DNA of 64,000 nucleotides, from the NCBI GenBank assembly GCA_948146395.1, contig OX411545.1, forward strand, positions 22,895,526 to 22,959,525, given 5' to 3'. Source of the DNA: Fragum whitleyi. Taxonomy: Eukaryota > Mollusca > Bivalvia > Cardiida > Cardiidae. This document shows, one piece after another, positions 44,001 through 56,000 of the stretch; position 1 is the first letter of the stretch; each line of letters begins with the position of its first letter. The notes under the pieces are model-generated. The model was not told the origin of the DNA, did no database searches, and saw only the letters and a program-made list of their open reading frames with translations. The translations under genes and the position numbers were made by a program.

Positions 44001-47000
44001 ACTTTGAAAATCATTTTCTCAGAATGTAATTGATAGATATCAACCAAATATCACTGGAATGATCCTTGAGTGACCCTTTATCAGTCTACAAAAATCATTG
44101 TGATCGGATGAAAAATATGCATTTTATGGACAGAGGTCATTTCTCTATACATTATTATGTGGAAAATTTGCAAATCATTTTCTCAGAATCTTATGTTTGG
44201 ATTTCAACCAAATTTCATTGGTATGATCTTTGAGTGACCCTTGATCAGTGTACCAAAAATTATTTTGATTGGGAGAAAAATATGCATTTTATGGGTGGAG
44301 GTCATTCCTCAATATGTTAAATAGTGGAAACTATGAAAATCATTTTCTCAGAATGGATATCAATCAAACTTTTTTGGTATGGTCTTTGAGTGACCCATTA
44401 TCATGCAGCCAAAAATTATTTTGATTGGATGAAAAATATGTCTTGTAAGAGTGGAGGTCATTTCTCTATTTGTTATATAGTTGAAACTTTGAAAATCATT
44501 TTCAACATCAGTAGAACCCCAAATATCTAAAAATCTAGTCAAAACATTTATTTGCTTTTACAAGAATTTCAAGCCTGTGGAGCGACTCAAGCCATTCATG
44601 GCTTTCTAGTGTTAGAGTTTAGCCCTTTTTACTTAAAAGTAAGAGCTTTCCATTTATCAGCACTTGTAGTGGAGCATTTGCATAAATATGTGGTGCTCTT
44701 GCTAGGTTTTTATGAATGCTTAATCATTCTGCAGGGCTTGTGTTTGGCCCTAGGGTTTTGACTCCCCAAAATCTGAAAATATTGAATTTTGACCCTAAAG
44801 AAAATCAGGGGGAGGGTTGTCATTTTAAACACTTGTATTAATCAATGCAATCTATTAACAATTCAGTAATATAAATCAATTATTGCTTCCTTAATATTGA
44901 TAAAAGGAATCTGGATGAATGAAACAACATAAAAAACAAGGTGTTGATAGTCACTTTATTGTTTATGATGTTTGATTTAAAAATATAACTTACTTTAACA
45001 TTTAAATGTTTATGATTTTCTCAATCTGACCTCTTCAAAGAACATTTAGACCCCCATAATTATAATGGTCACGGGCTCATTGACCCTTGAATATGAAAAG
45101 CTTGCACAAGCCCTGGTAATTTCTTTTACTAAACAATTTACTTTAGATATAGACACAAGTTTTCAATATAATTATTTTTGTTCTACCTTCTAATTTTTCC
45201 CTGTAGGTATCCACGGCCAGTACCAAAATAGACACATTCTGTGAATGTCGAAATACAAACTCAACACTGACTGTTGGAACCACGTTCCTGGTACCCCCCA
45301 ACAAGATAGACTTTGATAGAGAGGTTAAAGTAGTTGAACCACTAGGCCAGGGACCAGTCATTGGGCTGGTTGTCAGCTTGATTCTTTCTTATATCATACT
45401 GCTTGCTTGGGTCTGGAGAGAGGATGCAAAGGATCAATATAAGGTATATATATATAATACGTACTTAGTGTATTGTATGAAAAAAAATATCTAACGAGGT
45501 TGGGAGAATTGAAAATTGTCGAGGCTCTGCCGAGATTGAGTTATCAATTCTCACAGCCAAGTTTTATATTTTTTCATTCAATACACTTAGTACCTATTAT
45601 ATTTATCTTATAACCTTATAACCTATATTTGTCTTGTTTTTGTCGGTGTTTCTAACTGAAATGCAAGTTTCTAAAAATAACCGCATTGTATCATTGTTCT
45701 AAAAATAACTATGTGATATCATAAAAAATATCGTACGGAGTGTTATCACACAGATATTTGTATAGTTATAAGATGAAATGCCAAGACTTCAAATAATATG
45801 ATAATAGGTTAAACCTATGGGCATGAAAAGTAGTTTTGATTTAAACACTACTGACTTATATAAGCTTCTTCAGCCTGGCATTTTGCTGTATGGAATGTGG
45901 TCTTACTAAATCATCAAATTCAACTTGTCTGTCTCCAATCTGATAGTCCTTGTTTCTATTAGTAATATTTGCTGAATGAAATAAAACTTTGATGGTATAT
46001 ACTTTGCTTTTGTTTTTTGGTTATTTCAATGTTTAACCAGCTTTATCTAAAAGCGAGGAAAATACGGAGAAGCCTAGACTTTTCCTGTATAGGCTTCACT
46101 ATTTTTCAAGAAACAGCAAAGTACATAGCTGTATTGCCTTGTCAGCAAATAATTTCTTTTAGCAAGACAAAAAAGTGAAGAATTCATTATTGTTCAAAGC
46201 TTTTGATACATTTTGGGTTGCTTCTAGATATGTAATTTTCTAAGTTATCTAACATGACTTTACCAATTAGAAATGGCTCTCTCTTATTTGAGCCATCATT
46301 AACAGAAAATTAGGAAATACACACTTTTATCAGTAAAAATTGAATACTTGAATGGCTGAGAGTTATAGGTACTTGACTTGTGACTTTAAGGTCCATGATT
46401 TGCGCACCACAATTGCCAGGGTTTGTTTATGGACAAAACACTCATTAGCCAGTTCCAGTTAACCAAGGTTAACATTTGGGAAGCAGTGGGTTTAATGCCA
46501 TCACATTCTAATTTCAGATGTCTAACTTAGATACTACAGATCAAACAATAAAAGAGTAACCTGAGTTAAAAGAATTCACAGACATTAATTCAATGTGTGT
46601 TCAAATTGATAATAGACAGTAAATATAGAAGAAAGCATTGTGAAAAAGGGAGAAATTGCTTGAAACAATGTGTTCTTAATGTATTCCCTCTTGATTACTT
46701 TCAGTGCATTAAAATTTAGGCTTGTGGGAAAATGGTAACACAAACAGATAAAAGCACTTATTTCTTTTTGGGGAAACAAGCCACTTTTTTCGTGTTGCAT
46801 ATAACAAAGTGATGACTCAGAGCAAAACAGTAGTAACTGCCTATAAATATATAGGCAGTTACAACTGTTTCGCACTGAAGCCATCGAAATACTACATTTA
46901 TTTAGAATTGGAAAGTCTTTTTGTCAATTTTATTGTCATATAGAAAAAAACTGAATGAATGAGTTTAACAGTGATCCTTTGTTATACATTTCAGTGGTCC

Positions 47001-50000
47001 TATTCTTTGATGATAGACAATGATATAGCTGACCAGTATTTCTACATTGTACGAGTTTTCACTGGAATGGGGTCCGGGTCAGGTACCAAGTCTAAAATAG
47101 CCTTTATACTGGCGGGGGAGAGAAGCGATACTGGTATACGCATGTTGGATGATCAGTCACATATAGTAAGTAGGTCTTCCTTAAGGTAGTGGACCTGTTG
47201 TAGATCTTAAATGATTCAGAACTCATGATCTTTCACAATGTTAACCGAGGTTTCCAAATGAAATCATTAGGAAGCCTCGGTAAACACTGTTAAAGTTTAT
47301 GTCTTCCAAAGGGCTGTGGAACTATTACAGGTCCACTACCTCAATTGCTTACAGGGAATGAAGTCATGGTTTTGATGATTTCTAGAAGACTTGAATGGAA
47401 TAAGTTACAGGTTGAAAACTCAAAGCAATTTTCATCTTGAAAATAAGCCTCAAATAAAAGAAATAGTCACATATAAACACTTTAACATGTTGGTAATTCG
47501 TTACCAAAGGCTTGAAGGTGGGGGAGGCTCAATTTTTCTTTTAAAATGAAATTTTTAAAAGTTTGTCATGGAAAAATGACCAAAAGGTGATGTTGACCAA
47601 TATCAGACTGCATATTTGTGCAGGAATATTCCTTGAAAAGGCATTTATGCATGCATGATATCAAGGCATTTCTTCAGTTGCTCAGTTGGTAGAGCACTGT
47701 AGTTTTAAATCATTGAAGTTCGACCACTTAGGTTTGATTCCCGGGATAACACACCAACAAACTAAATGTTTTTTGGATGAGACGTTAAACCAAGGTCAGG
47801 CTGTCTACCGATTCCTATATTCCTATTAAACTCCTATATTTTGGGTCCAAATCCTATATTTTTAAGCACCTCCTATATTCCTTTTAAACTCCTATATTTT
47901 GAAAATATTTCCTATATTTTTAGCTCACCTGAGCACAGTGCTCATGTGAGCTATTGTGATCACCTTTCGTCCGGCATTAGGTCGTCGGTCGTTGTCTGGC
48001 GTCTGGCGTCCGTCAACGATTTCCTTAAACGACATCTCCTCCTAAACTACTGGGCCAATTAACACTAAATTTTACAGAAATGTTGCTTAGGTGGTCCCCT
48101 TTAATAATAGCTAAACGAATTGAAATCCATGAAAAACCCTGGTTGCTATAGCAACCAAAGGTGAAATTTTAAGAAAATCTTAAAAGTTCTTCTTCTTCTA
48201 AACCAGGAGTCCTAGAGACTTAAAATTTGGTATGGATGATCAGTTCATAGACCTGAATTAGAATAGCTAAAATCATATCTGTTGGGGCACCAGGGGGGAG
48301 GGGGTAGAACTTTGGGTAAATTTTGTAATCTTCAACCTTCTTCTTCTCCTCAACCAGGAGTCCTACAGACTTGAAAATTGGCATGGATGATCAGTTCATA
48401 GACCTGAATTAAAATAGCTAAAATCATATCTGTTGGGCCACCAGGTGCGGAACATCAGGGGGGAGGGGTTAGTACTTTTGGTAAATTTTGTAATCTTAAA
48501 CCTTCTTCTTCTTCGGAACCAGGGGCCCTACAGACTTGAAAAAAGGCATGGATGATCAGTTCATAGACCTGAACAGGAGTTAAATCATAACTATTGGGCC
48601 ACCAGGTGCGGAGCCACCGGGGAGGGGGGAGGGGGGGTAATACTTTGTAAAAAAAAAATAAATCCATAACCTTCTTCTTCTGAACCAGAATCCCTGCAAC
48701 CTTTTTATTTGACACAGATGATCAGCTCATAGACCCTATTTTACATAGCTATAACCATGAATGTTTGGCTACCATGCAAAGAGCTTTGGGGGAGAGGGTA
48801 GTATTTCGGGTCAATTTTGAAATTTTAAACCTTCTTCTCATGATGAAGTAGCCGGCTCTAAATTTCGCATGAGTCATCAGCTCATATACTTTAATAAAAA
48901 AAGATATAGACATGATTGTTTTGTCACCAGGGGCAGAGACTCAAGAGGAGGGCTAGTGCTTTGTGGTAAATTTAACAATTGTTAGAAATTCTACTGAACC
49001 AGAATTCTTACAACTTTTTCATTTGATATAGAATTATCAGCTCATAGAACTTAATTTAAAAAGCTATTATGATTGTTGGGCCACAAGGTGCGGAGCAACA
49101 GGGGGGAGAGGGTAGTGCTTCAGGTCAATTTAACATTTGAACTTTTTTTTAAGCTCACCTGAGCACAAAGTCCAGCTTCCGTCCTTTGGTTGTCGTCTCC
49201 GTCCATCAACAATTTCTTTAAATGACATCTTGTCCTAAACTACTAGGCCAATTTACTCCAAATTTTATAGAAATGTTTCATAGGTGGTCTCCTCCAAGAT
49301 AGCCTAAAGAACTGAAATCTATGAAAAACTTTGGTTGCTATGGCAACCAATGTTGAAATTTAAGAGAATCTTATAAATTCTTCTTCTGATGAACGAGAAG
49401 CCCTACAGCTTTGGAATTTGCCTTGGATGATCAATTCATAGACCTTAATTATGAGAGCTAAAGTTATAACTGTTGGGCCACCAGGTGCGCATTACTAAAG
49501 TTATCCCAGATACTCTCTTGTAAAATGATCATGCAAAAAAACCAAGACTGATAACAGTTTCATTTTGGATCTTGTATTTTCAAACAGCAATAGTAAAACT
49601 GAGACTGTGGAATCTTACTGGTCTGACCATAAGATTATTTTCCTTTACAAATAAATTTGTTACAGTTCAATTTTTCAAAAGAAATGCAAGTAACCCTTAG
49701 GTGCTTTGACTCAGGTGAGCGGACCAGGGCCAAAGCCCCTCTTGTTAGGAAACTGTATTGCCGATATATGATCAGATAGCAAATATTGCTTTGATACTGC
49801 TCTTTGCTTCTTTTTTCTTCAGGTAAGAGAATCTTTATGTCTTCCATAGCATCACCATCCTGTATAATGCTTTGGTGCACTTCATCTGTTCCTTGTCACC
49901 TGTTTGGTCACCTACTAGGCAGTTGAATAGGACACCAGCCTTTAAGGTGCCAATTCAGATGATGATGATCATGATGATGCTCTACAGCAGCCTCCTGTCT

Positions 50001-53000
50001 GGACTGTGATGCTATGGAACTGAAAGGTTACTTTATCTAGACATTAATTAACATAGAAAAAGCAAGAGTGGAGGTAAGGATTGCTAGTATAAGAGCGTAG
50101 GATAAACAATTTTCACTGGAAAAACTCCTATATTTTTACTCTAAATGAGCTAAAAACTCCTATTTTTTAAAAAAAATATTCCTATTAAAACTCCTATATT
50201 TTTTAGAAGACCTGGTAGACAGCCTGCAAGGTGCTGTGAGACAGTGCTTTATGCAGAGTACATTAAAGAACCATGGCTGATCAAAGCAGTTGTTTTGTCA
50301 TGTATCCTTGAACTATCCCCCGTAACAACTAATTGTCTTCTGTGGTTGTAGCTCATATGGGCATGTGCTACAGTAGTGATGATAAATGAAAGGAAATACA
50401 CACATTTCTTCAGTTTCCAAATGCAAGACTTAATGTTAACTGCCTTGCGTTCAGGATGAAAAAATGGTGCCAACTGTTTGCAAATAATACCCCTCTTTGT
50501 TCATTCACTTGTGTGCAAAGCAGGGCTGTTCTGTGTGAAGAAAAATTTCTGCAACATACTGTTTTCTCATTATATTGAAGGATGTTTATCAAATGTCAAG
50601 TTGCATATATCTTATTCAGGGTTTTGAGACAGGAAGTGTACGGACATTTGTGATGAGCTCAAGACGTAAACTTGGTGATCTCATGTCAATACGTATCTGG
50701 CACGATGATAGCGGTGGTAACGAGTCCTCATGGTATCTGAACAAAATTACAGTCTGGGATCTACAAACATATGACAGGTGATTAAACATGCATTCATTTG
50801 TACCTACCATATTTTCTCTGATGATAGCACCCTCCCTAATAGTAGCACCCCTACATTTTTTACTTAGAAAACACACTTCAAATGCCTATATTTGAGGAAT
50901 TTTTTGAGACTTATTCTCTAATTTGAGATGAAATTCCTCTAAACAATCATATGAGAATGATTGTTTAGAGGAAATTCACCTCAATTTAAAGGGAAAAGGG
51001 CCTAAAAATCAGAAAATGCATACTAGATGTAAGCTCCGCACCCATGTTATGCATAGCTCCCAGGAGCATTTACTAGGAGAAATAGGGTAGTTTTAATAAA
51101 GAAATAAAATCAAAATCACACTAAATCAAAAAGAGTCATGCCTATAAGCAAAGCAGGGCTTAAGCCTGGAAGTTATGAAAAAATTAGGCAGAAAGCCTGT
51201 TTCAGGAAAAAAATCTAACTACATTTGTGAGTACAATTAACAAATTGTTCACTGCAACCTCTGATAAAGCAGACCATCTCAGATATCTATCACCCTTTCA
51301 ATGAAAAATAATTTTAGTGGTTCATAGCAAACTTAACATGTTTTTCAAACACAAGAATTTTTAGAGCAAAATTTAACTTTATTTATTTTTCTTTTGTCAA
51401 AGGGGCTTCCTTAATGCTTTTTGGTGGGTAATTTATAGAAAATGGTAGATTATGATTTGATAATCTCACCACCAAACCATAAAAATAACCGAAAAGTTAT
51501 ACCCTGTTTTGTTCATTTCATCCTACTTCATGTAATCTTAATAGAGCCATATAAACAAATGAAATCTGCATAGCAATTACATGCAAAACAACATACAGTC
51601 GATATTGCTCAAGTGACCCCGTCTATGAAGCGACCAAGGTATAAAGTCCCTTCACTGTAAGCAAAAACTCTGAAACAGAGGACATTCTTAACGAAAAATG
51701 ATTATTATTGAATCTTATGATGTTGGAGCCCATCTGTATCTCAATAAGACAATTTTAATGGGTTTGAACATCAAAGGATTCAGAACGACTTGACCGACAA
51801 CCTACAAATGCTATCAGATGAACACTCTCAATTATCATGATATTTTGTATTAGCGACCATTCCCATAAACAACCGCTCTTTGGTGGTCCCCTAAGTGGTC
51901 GCTTGATACAAGTTTTACTGTACTTTAAATAAAAATTTGCCCCACATTTTTTTTTTTTCACATTTTGTCTCACTTTTGCAATAGAGAAGTAGAAAGATTG
52001 TTTGTTTTCCCAATCAATTAATATTTCATATTGTAAATAATAATAGCTATATTTTCACTTGTGGCTACACCATTTGTGAAAATAAAGCTTTTGATATAAA
52101 CTCAATGGAATATAAATCAAACTTACACTGAAACAAAGCATTATCCTCTATTTCATAATCATGGTCACTTAACCCTTGTCATGCTGAATAAATTTTGGCT
52201 AAAAATATGCATCAAAATCAAAGTGCAAAAAGCATTGAAAGTTCTAACTGTAGGTCAATTTTTATTTGAAATACTAATCTATTGTCAATTCTGGTTTCAA
52301 AGTGAGAATTAGGTGGTGAAGACTAACATAAGACTGCACATATGTGCAGGCTGATGTTGTTCTATAGCTCCTGCCAAAGCAGGAATATTCCGGGTTCAGC
52401 ATGACAAGGGTAAATGAAATTGGCTACTGATAAAGTGCTGTTAATCAAGTAAAATCAACTGTAAGTTCTACTGATTTTTTCCAGATATTCGTTTGTTTGT
52501 GAGGAGTGGCTAGATTTTGACCGAGGTGACACTAAGGTGGACAGGGTCCTTTCTGCTGCAAGAAGCACTGATATATGGTCATCAAAAGATATGCTGTCAT
52601 ACACGATTGCTGAACACCATGTGTGGATTTCAGTATTCCTACGCCCTTTTAAGAACAGTTTTACAAGAATCCAACGTCTGTCATGTCTTTATGGGCAGAT
52701 CTTCCTCGCTATGATGTTGACGACGATATTTATGAAAAGTTCTACAGCTGAAGAAGAAGTACAGACAACATGGAGTGTCGTGTTTTTGCATTTTTCCCTA
52801 GAAAATTTTGAAGCTAGTTTAGCCGCTGTGACTATTGCAACCATCCTTGTTGCTTTCATTGGTTTCTTCTTCCGATTTGCTAGAAGTAAACAGACTGATG
52901 TCATCAATTCACCAATTAATAAATTTTACCGAAGAATCAATGAGAAATTGAATTTCGATAAATCAGTTTTGAGGTCAACATACTACCCACCTACCAATGT

Positions 53001-56000
53001 TGCTGTTCGTTATGACCTGAATTTCTTGCCGCAGGGTCTATGTGTGCTTGCCTGGGTTTGTCTGTTCTGTATTGCTGTGTTTACGATTACTGTCCTGTTT
53101 CTGATGTCTGCGGGATGGAAACTTCTCCGATCAGAAGAATGGATGACAACTGTACTCTGTGGATGCCTTAACTCTATTTTGATTATAGAACCAATAAAGG
53201 TTTGTTTGAATTTTCAAGTCCTACATGTTGTGAACTTTTCTGTAAACAAAAATAGTGTGAAACCTTTGGATTAAACTTGAACAGGAAAAAAAGTAATAAA
53301 TTTTGATAATCTTTTATTGAGTTTCAAGCTTTTTTCATCCTGCACAATATAAATTTTGTTTTAAAATGAATTTCAATTTTCGGGATTTTTTACTACTAGC
53401 AAGTTTTTCCAAAAAGGATTAAGAAAAATGCAGACAGGGAGTTTAAGATTAGACTGATCAGACTGGTAAATATGTATGTGACTCGTCAGGCCAAAAGGGA
53501 CTGTCTAGGTAGTGTGTAAAGTGTCGACTCTAGTCAGGTTAAGTAGACAACGCATGGCTGACAGGTGTCTAAACTTCGATCTTAAGTGATTTTCTGATTT
53601 AAGAAAAGTCATTCTACTGTCCTGTATATGGATTTCTAGAATGTTATCTCCAGTTTACATCTACTGGAATCATTATCTTTTATCAAATATCTTTTATACA
53701 TTTTACCAGATGGTCCCTTTTTGCATGGCCAGTCACAAATTAATCTGTAAATTACTCTCATCCCTTTACATGTACAAAGATTTATCACAGTTTCTTGAAT
53801 GCTTTTCGGTGGTTTATCGAGAAATAATGGTAGATTATCACTTGATAATCTCATCGCAAAAGCAGTGAAATTATCAAAAACTTTTACCCTGCTTTTGTGC
53901 ATTTCATCCTATCTGACGTCATCTATGCGGGGCGAAATAAGTGACGTCACAATGAACGTTGTATAGTAATCACGCACAAAATGACGCGCTTTACGAAAAT
54001 ATGTCCTAGAAATGTCACATTATATCTCATTTTTGCATTAAAGAAATAGAATAATGGTTTGCTTTTCGTGTAAGATCAATTAATATTTCATTTCGTGAAA
54101 AACAAAAGCTTTATTTTCACTCGTGGCTCTGCCACTCGTGAAAATAAAGCTTTTGTTGTTCAATTAATGAAATATAAATCGATCTTACACTGAAACAAAT
54201 GATTATTCTATTTCTTTCATTATTCTTTCTCATTCTGTTCACAGCATCTTTCTGTTGGAAGACAGCATAGACTATGATCAGACTGCAGGGTTTTAGTCTG
54301 ACATCAACAAAATGAGGTCCTAAGGACTCAATCATTGGGATCTTTAGGGTCCTTTTTAAATTTTGGGAGTCCCTGCTTTAGGTGCAGACTATTTCTTTTA
54401 GGCTATAATCTTTTATTATGTAAATTTTGAGCTATTCCCTGCTTAAAATTAAAGAAATTGATGGAATTATATTAATATTATCGGCTCAACTTTAGAAAAG
54501 AATTGAAGCCTGTTTAAAACAGGCTTCAATTCTTTTCAGAAGTTGATCCCCAGAGAGTCTATGGGACTCACATTTCATAGTTTTGAGAGTCTTGGCTACA
54601 TATATTTGCGTCTCAGATTCTTAAAACCTGCATCCCTTAAAACCCTGAGACTGGATAGATGTGTAGTCTGATCCTAGGCTGCATAACCTGTTTACCACTT
54701 AATTATTGTATGAAAATTTGAGGTGAATTTGTTTGTAAAAACTATCAAATTTAGCAGCCTAAGGGTTAAAGCTTTAACAACTAGAATACAATGTAAAATA
54801 CTTCGCACGCCGGCGTTAAACCATTTTCCAGGTCTCTGCAAATGTTAATGCCCAAAAAAATGTGAATCAACCCTATATTAAAACCTTAACCAATCCATGA
54901 TGCAATGCTTATACAAGGAAATTCGTATTTGGCAGGTAGCAACTGCTTTTGTTAACATGCTAAGAATAAACCTAATCTCTAATGAAAGTCTACAGAGTTG
55001 TTATTATATTTGACTATATCTAGCATTAACATCTTGTGTTTGGATGTATTTTTTTTCAGAAATATCTAAATTCCTGTAACAACAAGTTACAATAATAGTT
55101 TTGATCTTTCAGTGACACACAAGAATAGTGCTCATAGCACTTTGATTTTCAATGTTTTTCAATATGGACCAGTCTAAATTTTCCCAAAACAGGAAAGTTT
55201 TAAACTGTAAATTTAATTTTCAGATAACCCTGATAGTTCTGTTATATTGTATTTGCTGTCAGCGAGCTTATGAGCCTACAGAGCCCTCTATAGACATTGA
55301 GAGTCTGAAAGAAGTTGCCAAATATAATTCTGCTTCGATGACCATCAACCCAGGTTGTTGCTTTTTTCATATTGAGGGTTCAGTGCAAGACAGTACTAAG
55401 TGTATATACACTGTATATACACTTAGTACAGTCTTGCGCTAAACCCTTGAATTATCATTATATTTTCAACCAGATTTAAACTAAGATAGACAATACTTCA
55501 GAAAAAAGGAAATTGTTTCTTAATTGATAAATTCCCAAAATATTTTCGATATATCACCAAAATATGGCCATTATATAAAGTATGTGATACTTATTTATTA
55601 GTTTGTGTAAATTAAATAGTTGGTTTCTCTAAATTGTCGTCATAAAAATTGTACATTTATTCCCCTCTGACTTGTATGATAAATTTGATGTTTCATTATT
55701 AGCTCGGCTGCTTTCGAAAAAAACCCGAGGTATTATGATCACCTTGGTGTTGTTCTTGTTGTCATTGGCGTAGGCGTAGGCTTTGGCGTGACAAACATTA
55801 ACCTTGCTCTTAACTTTTGAATGGTAAGTGATAGAGCCTTCGTATTTCACATGATCATTGTTTGGGACAAGACCTTTCTATAGGTACCAAGTTCAAGATC
55901 ATCGGTCAGGGTCAAGGTCATTTTTCAAGGTCAAATTTCTATATGAAAAAAATAATTTTCTTCATAGCTTTTGAATGGTAAGTCATAGAGCCCTCATATT

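Larger units (their letters stand above)
47797..50226. mobile_element. TIR element with 6-bp target duplication, inside a SINE
   Basis: CAGGCTGTCTACC at 47797-47809 and GGTAGACAGCCTG at 50214-50226 are perfect inverted ends; CAAGGT is duplicated at 47791-47796 and 50227-50232. Next to each end are repeats of CTCCTATATT / TTCCTATTAAA. The SINE reads through if the element is removed. The centre is occupied by pearl-like elements. No transposase. The 6-bp duplication does not fit hAT (8 bp) or Tc/mariner (TA). Confidence 0.78.

Noticed and set aside
47670..47745. tRNA gene
   Set aside because: A and B boxes are present but the acceptor stem and anticodon arm do not form and a SINE body follows; treated as a SINE head.
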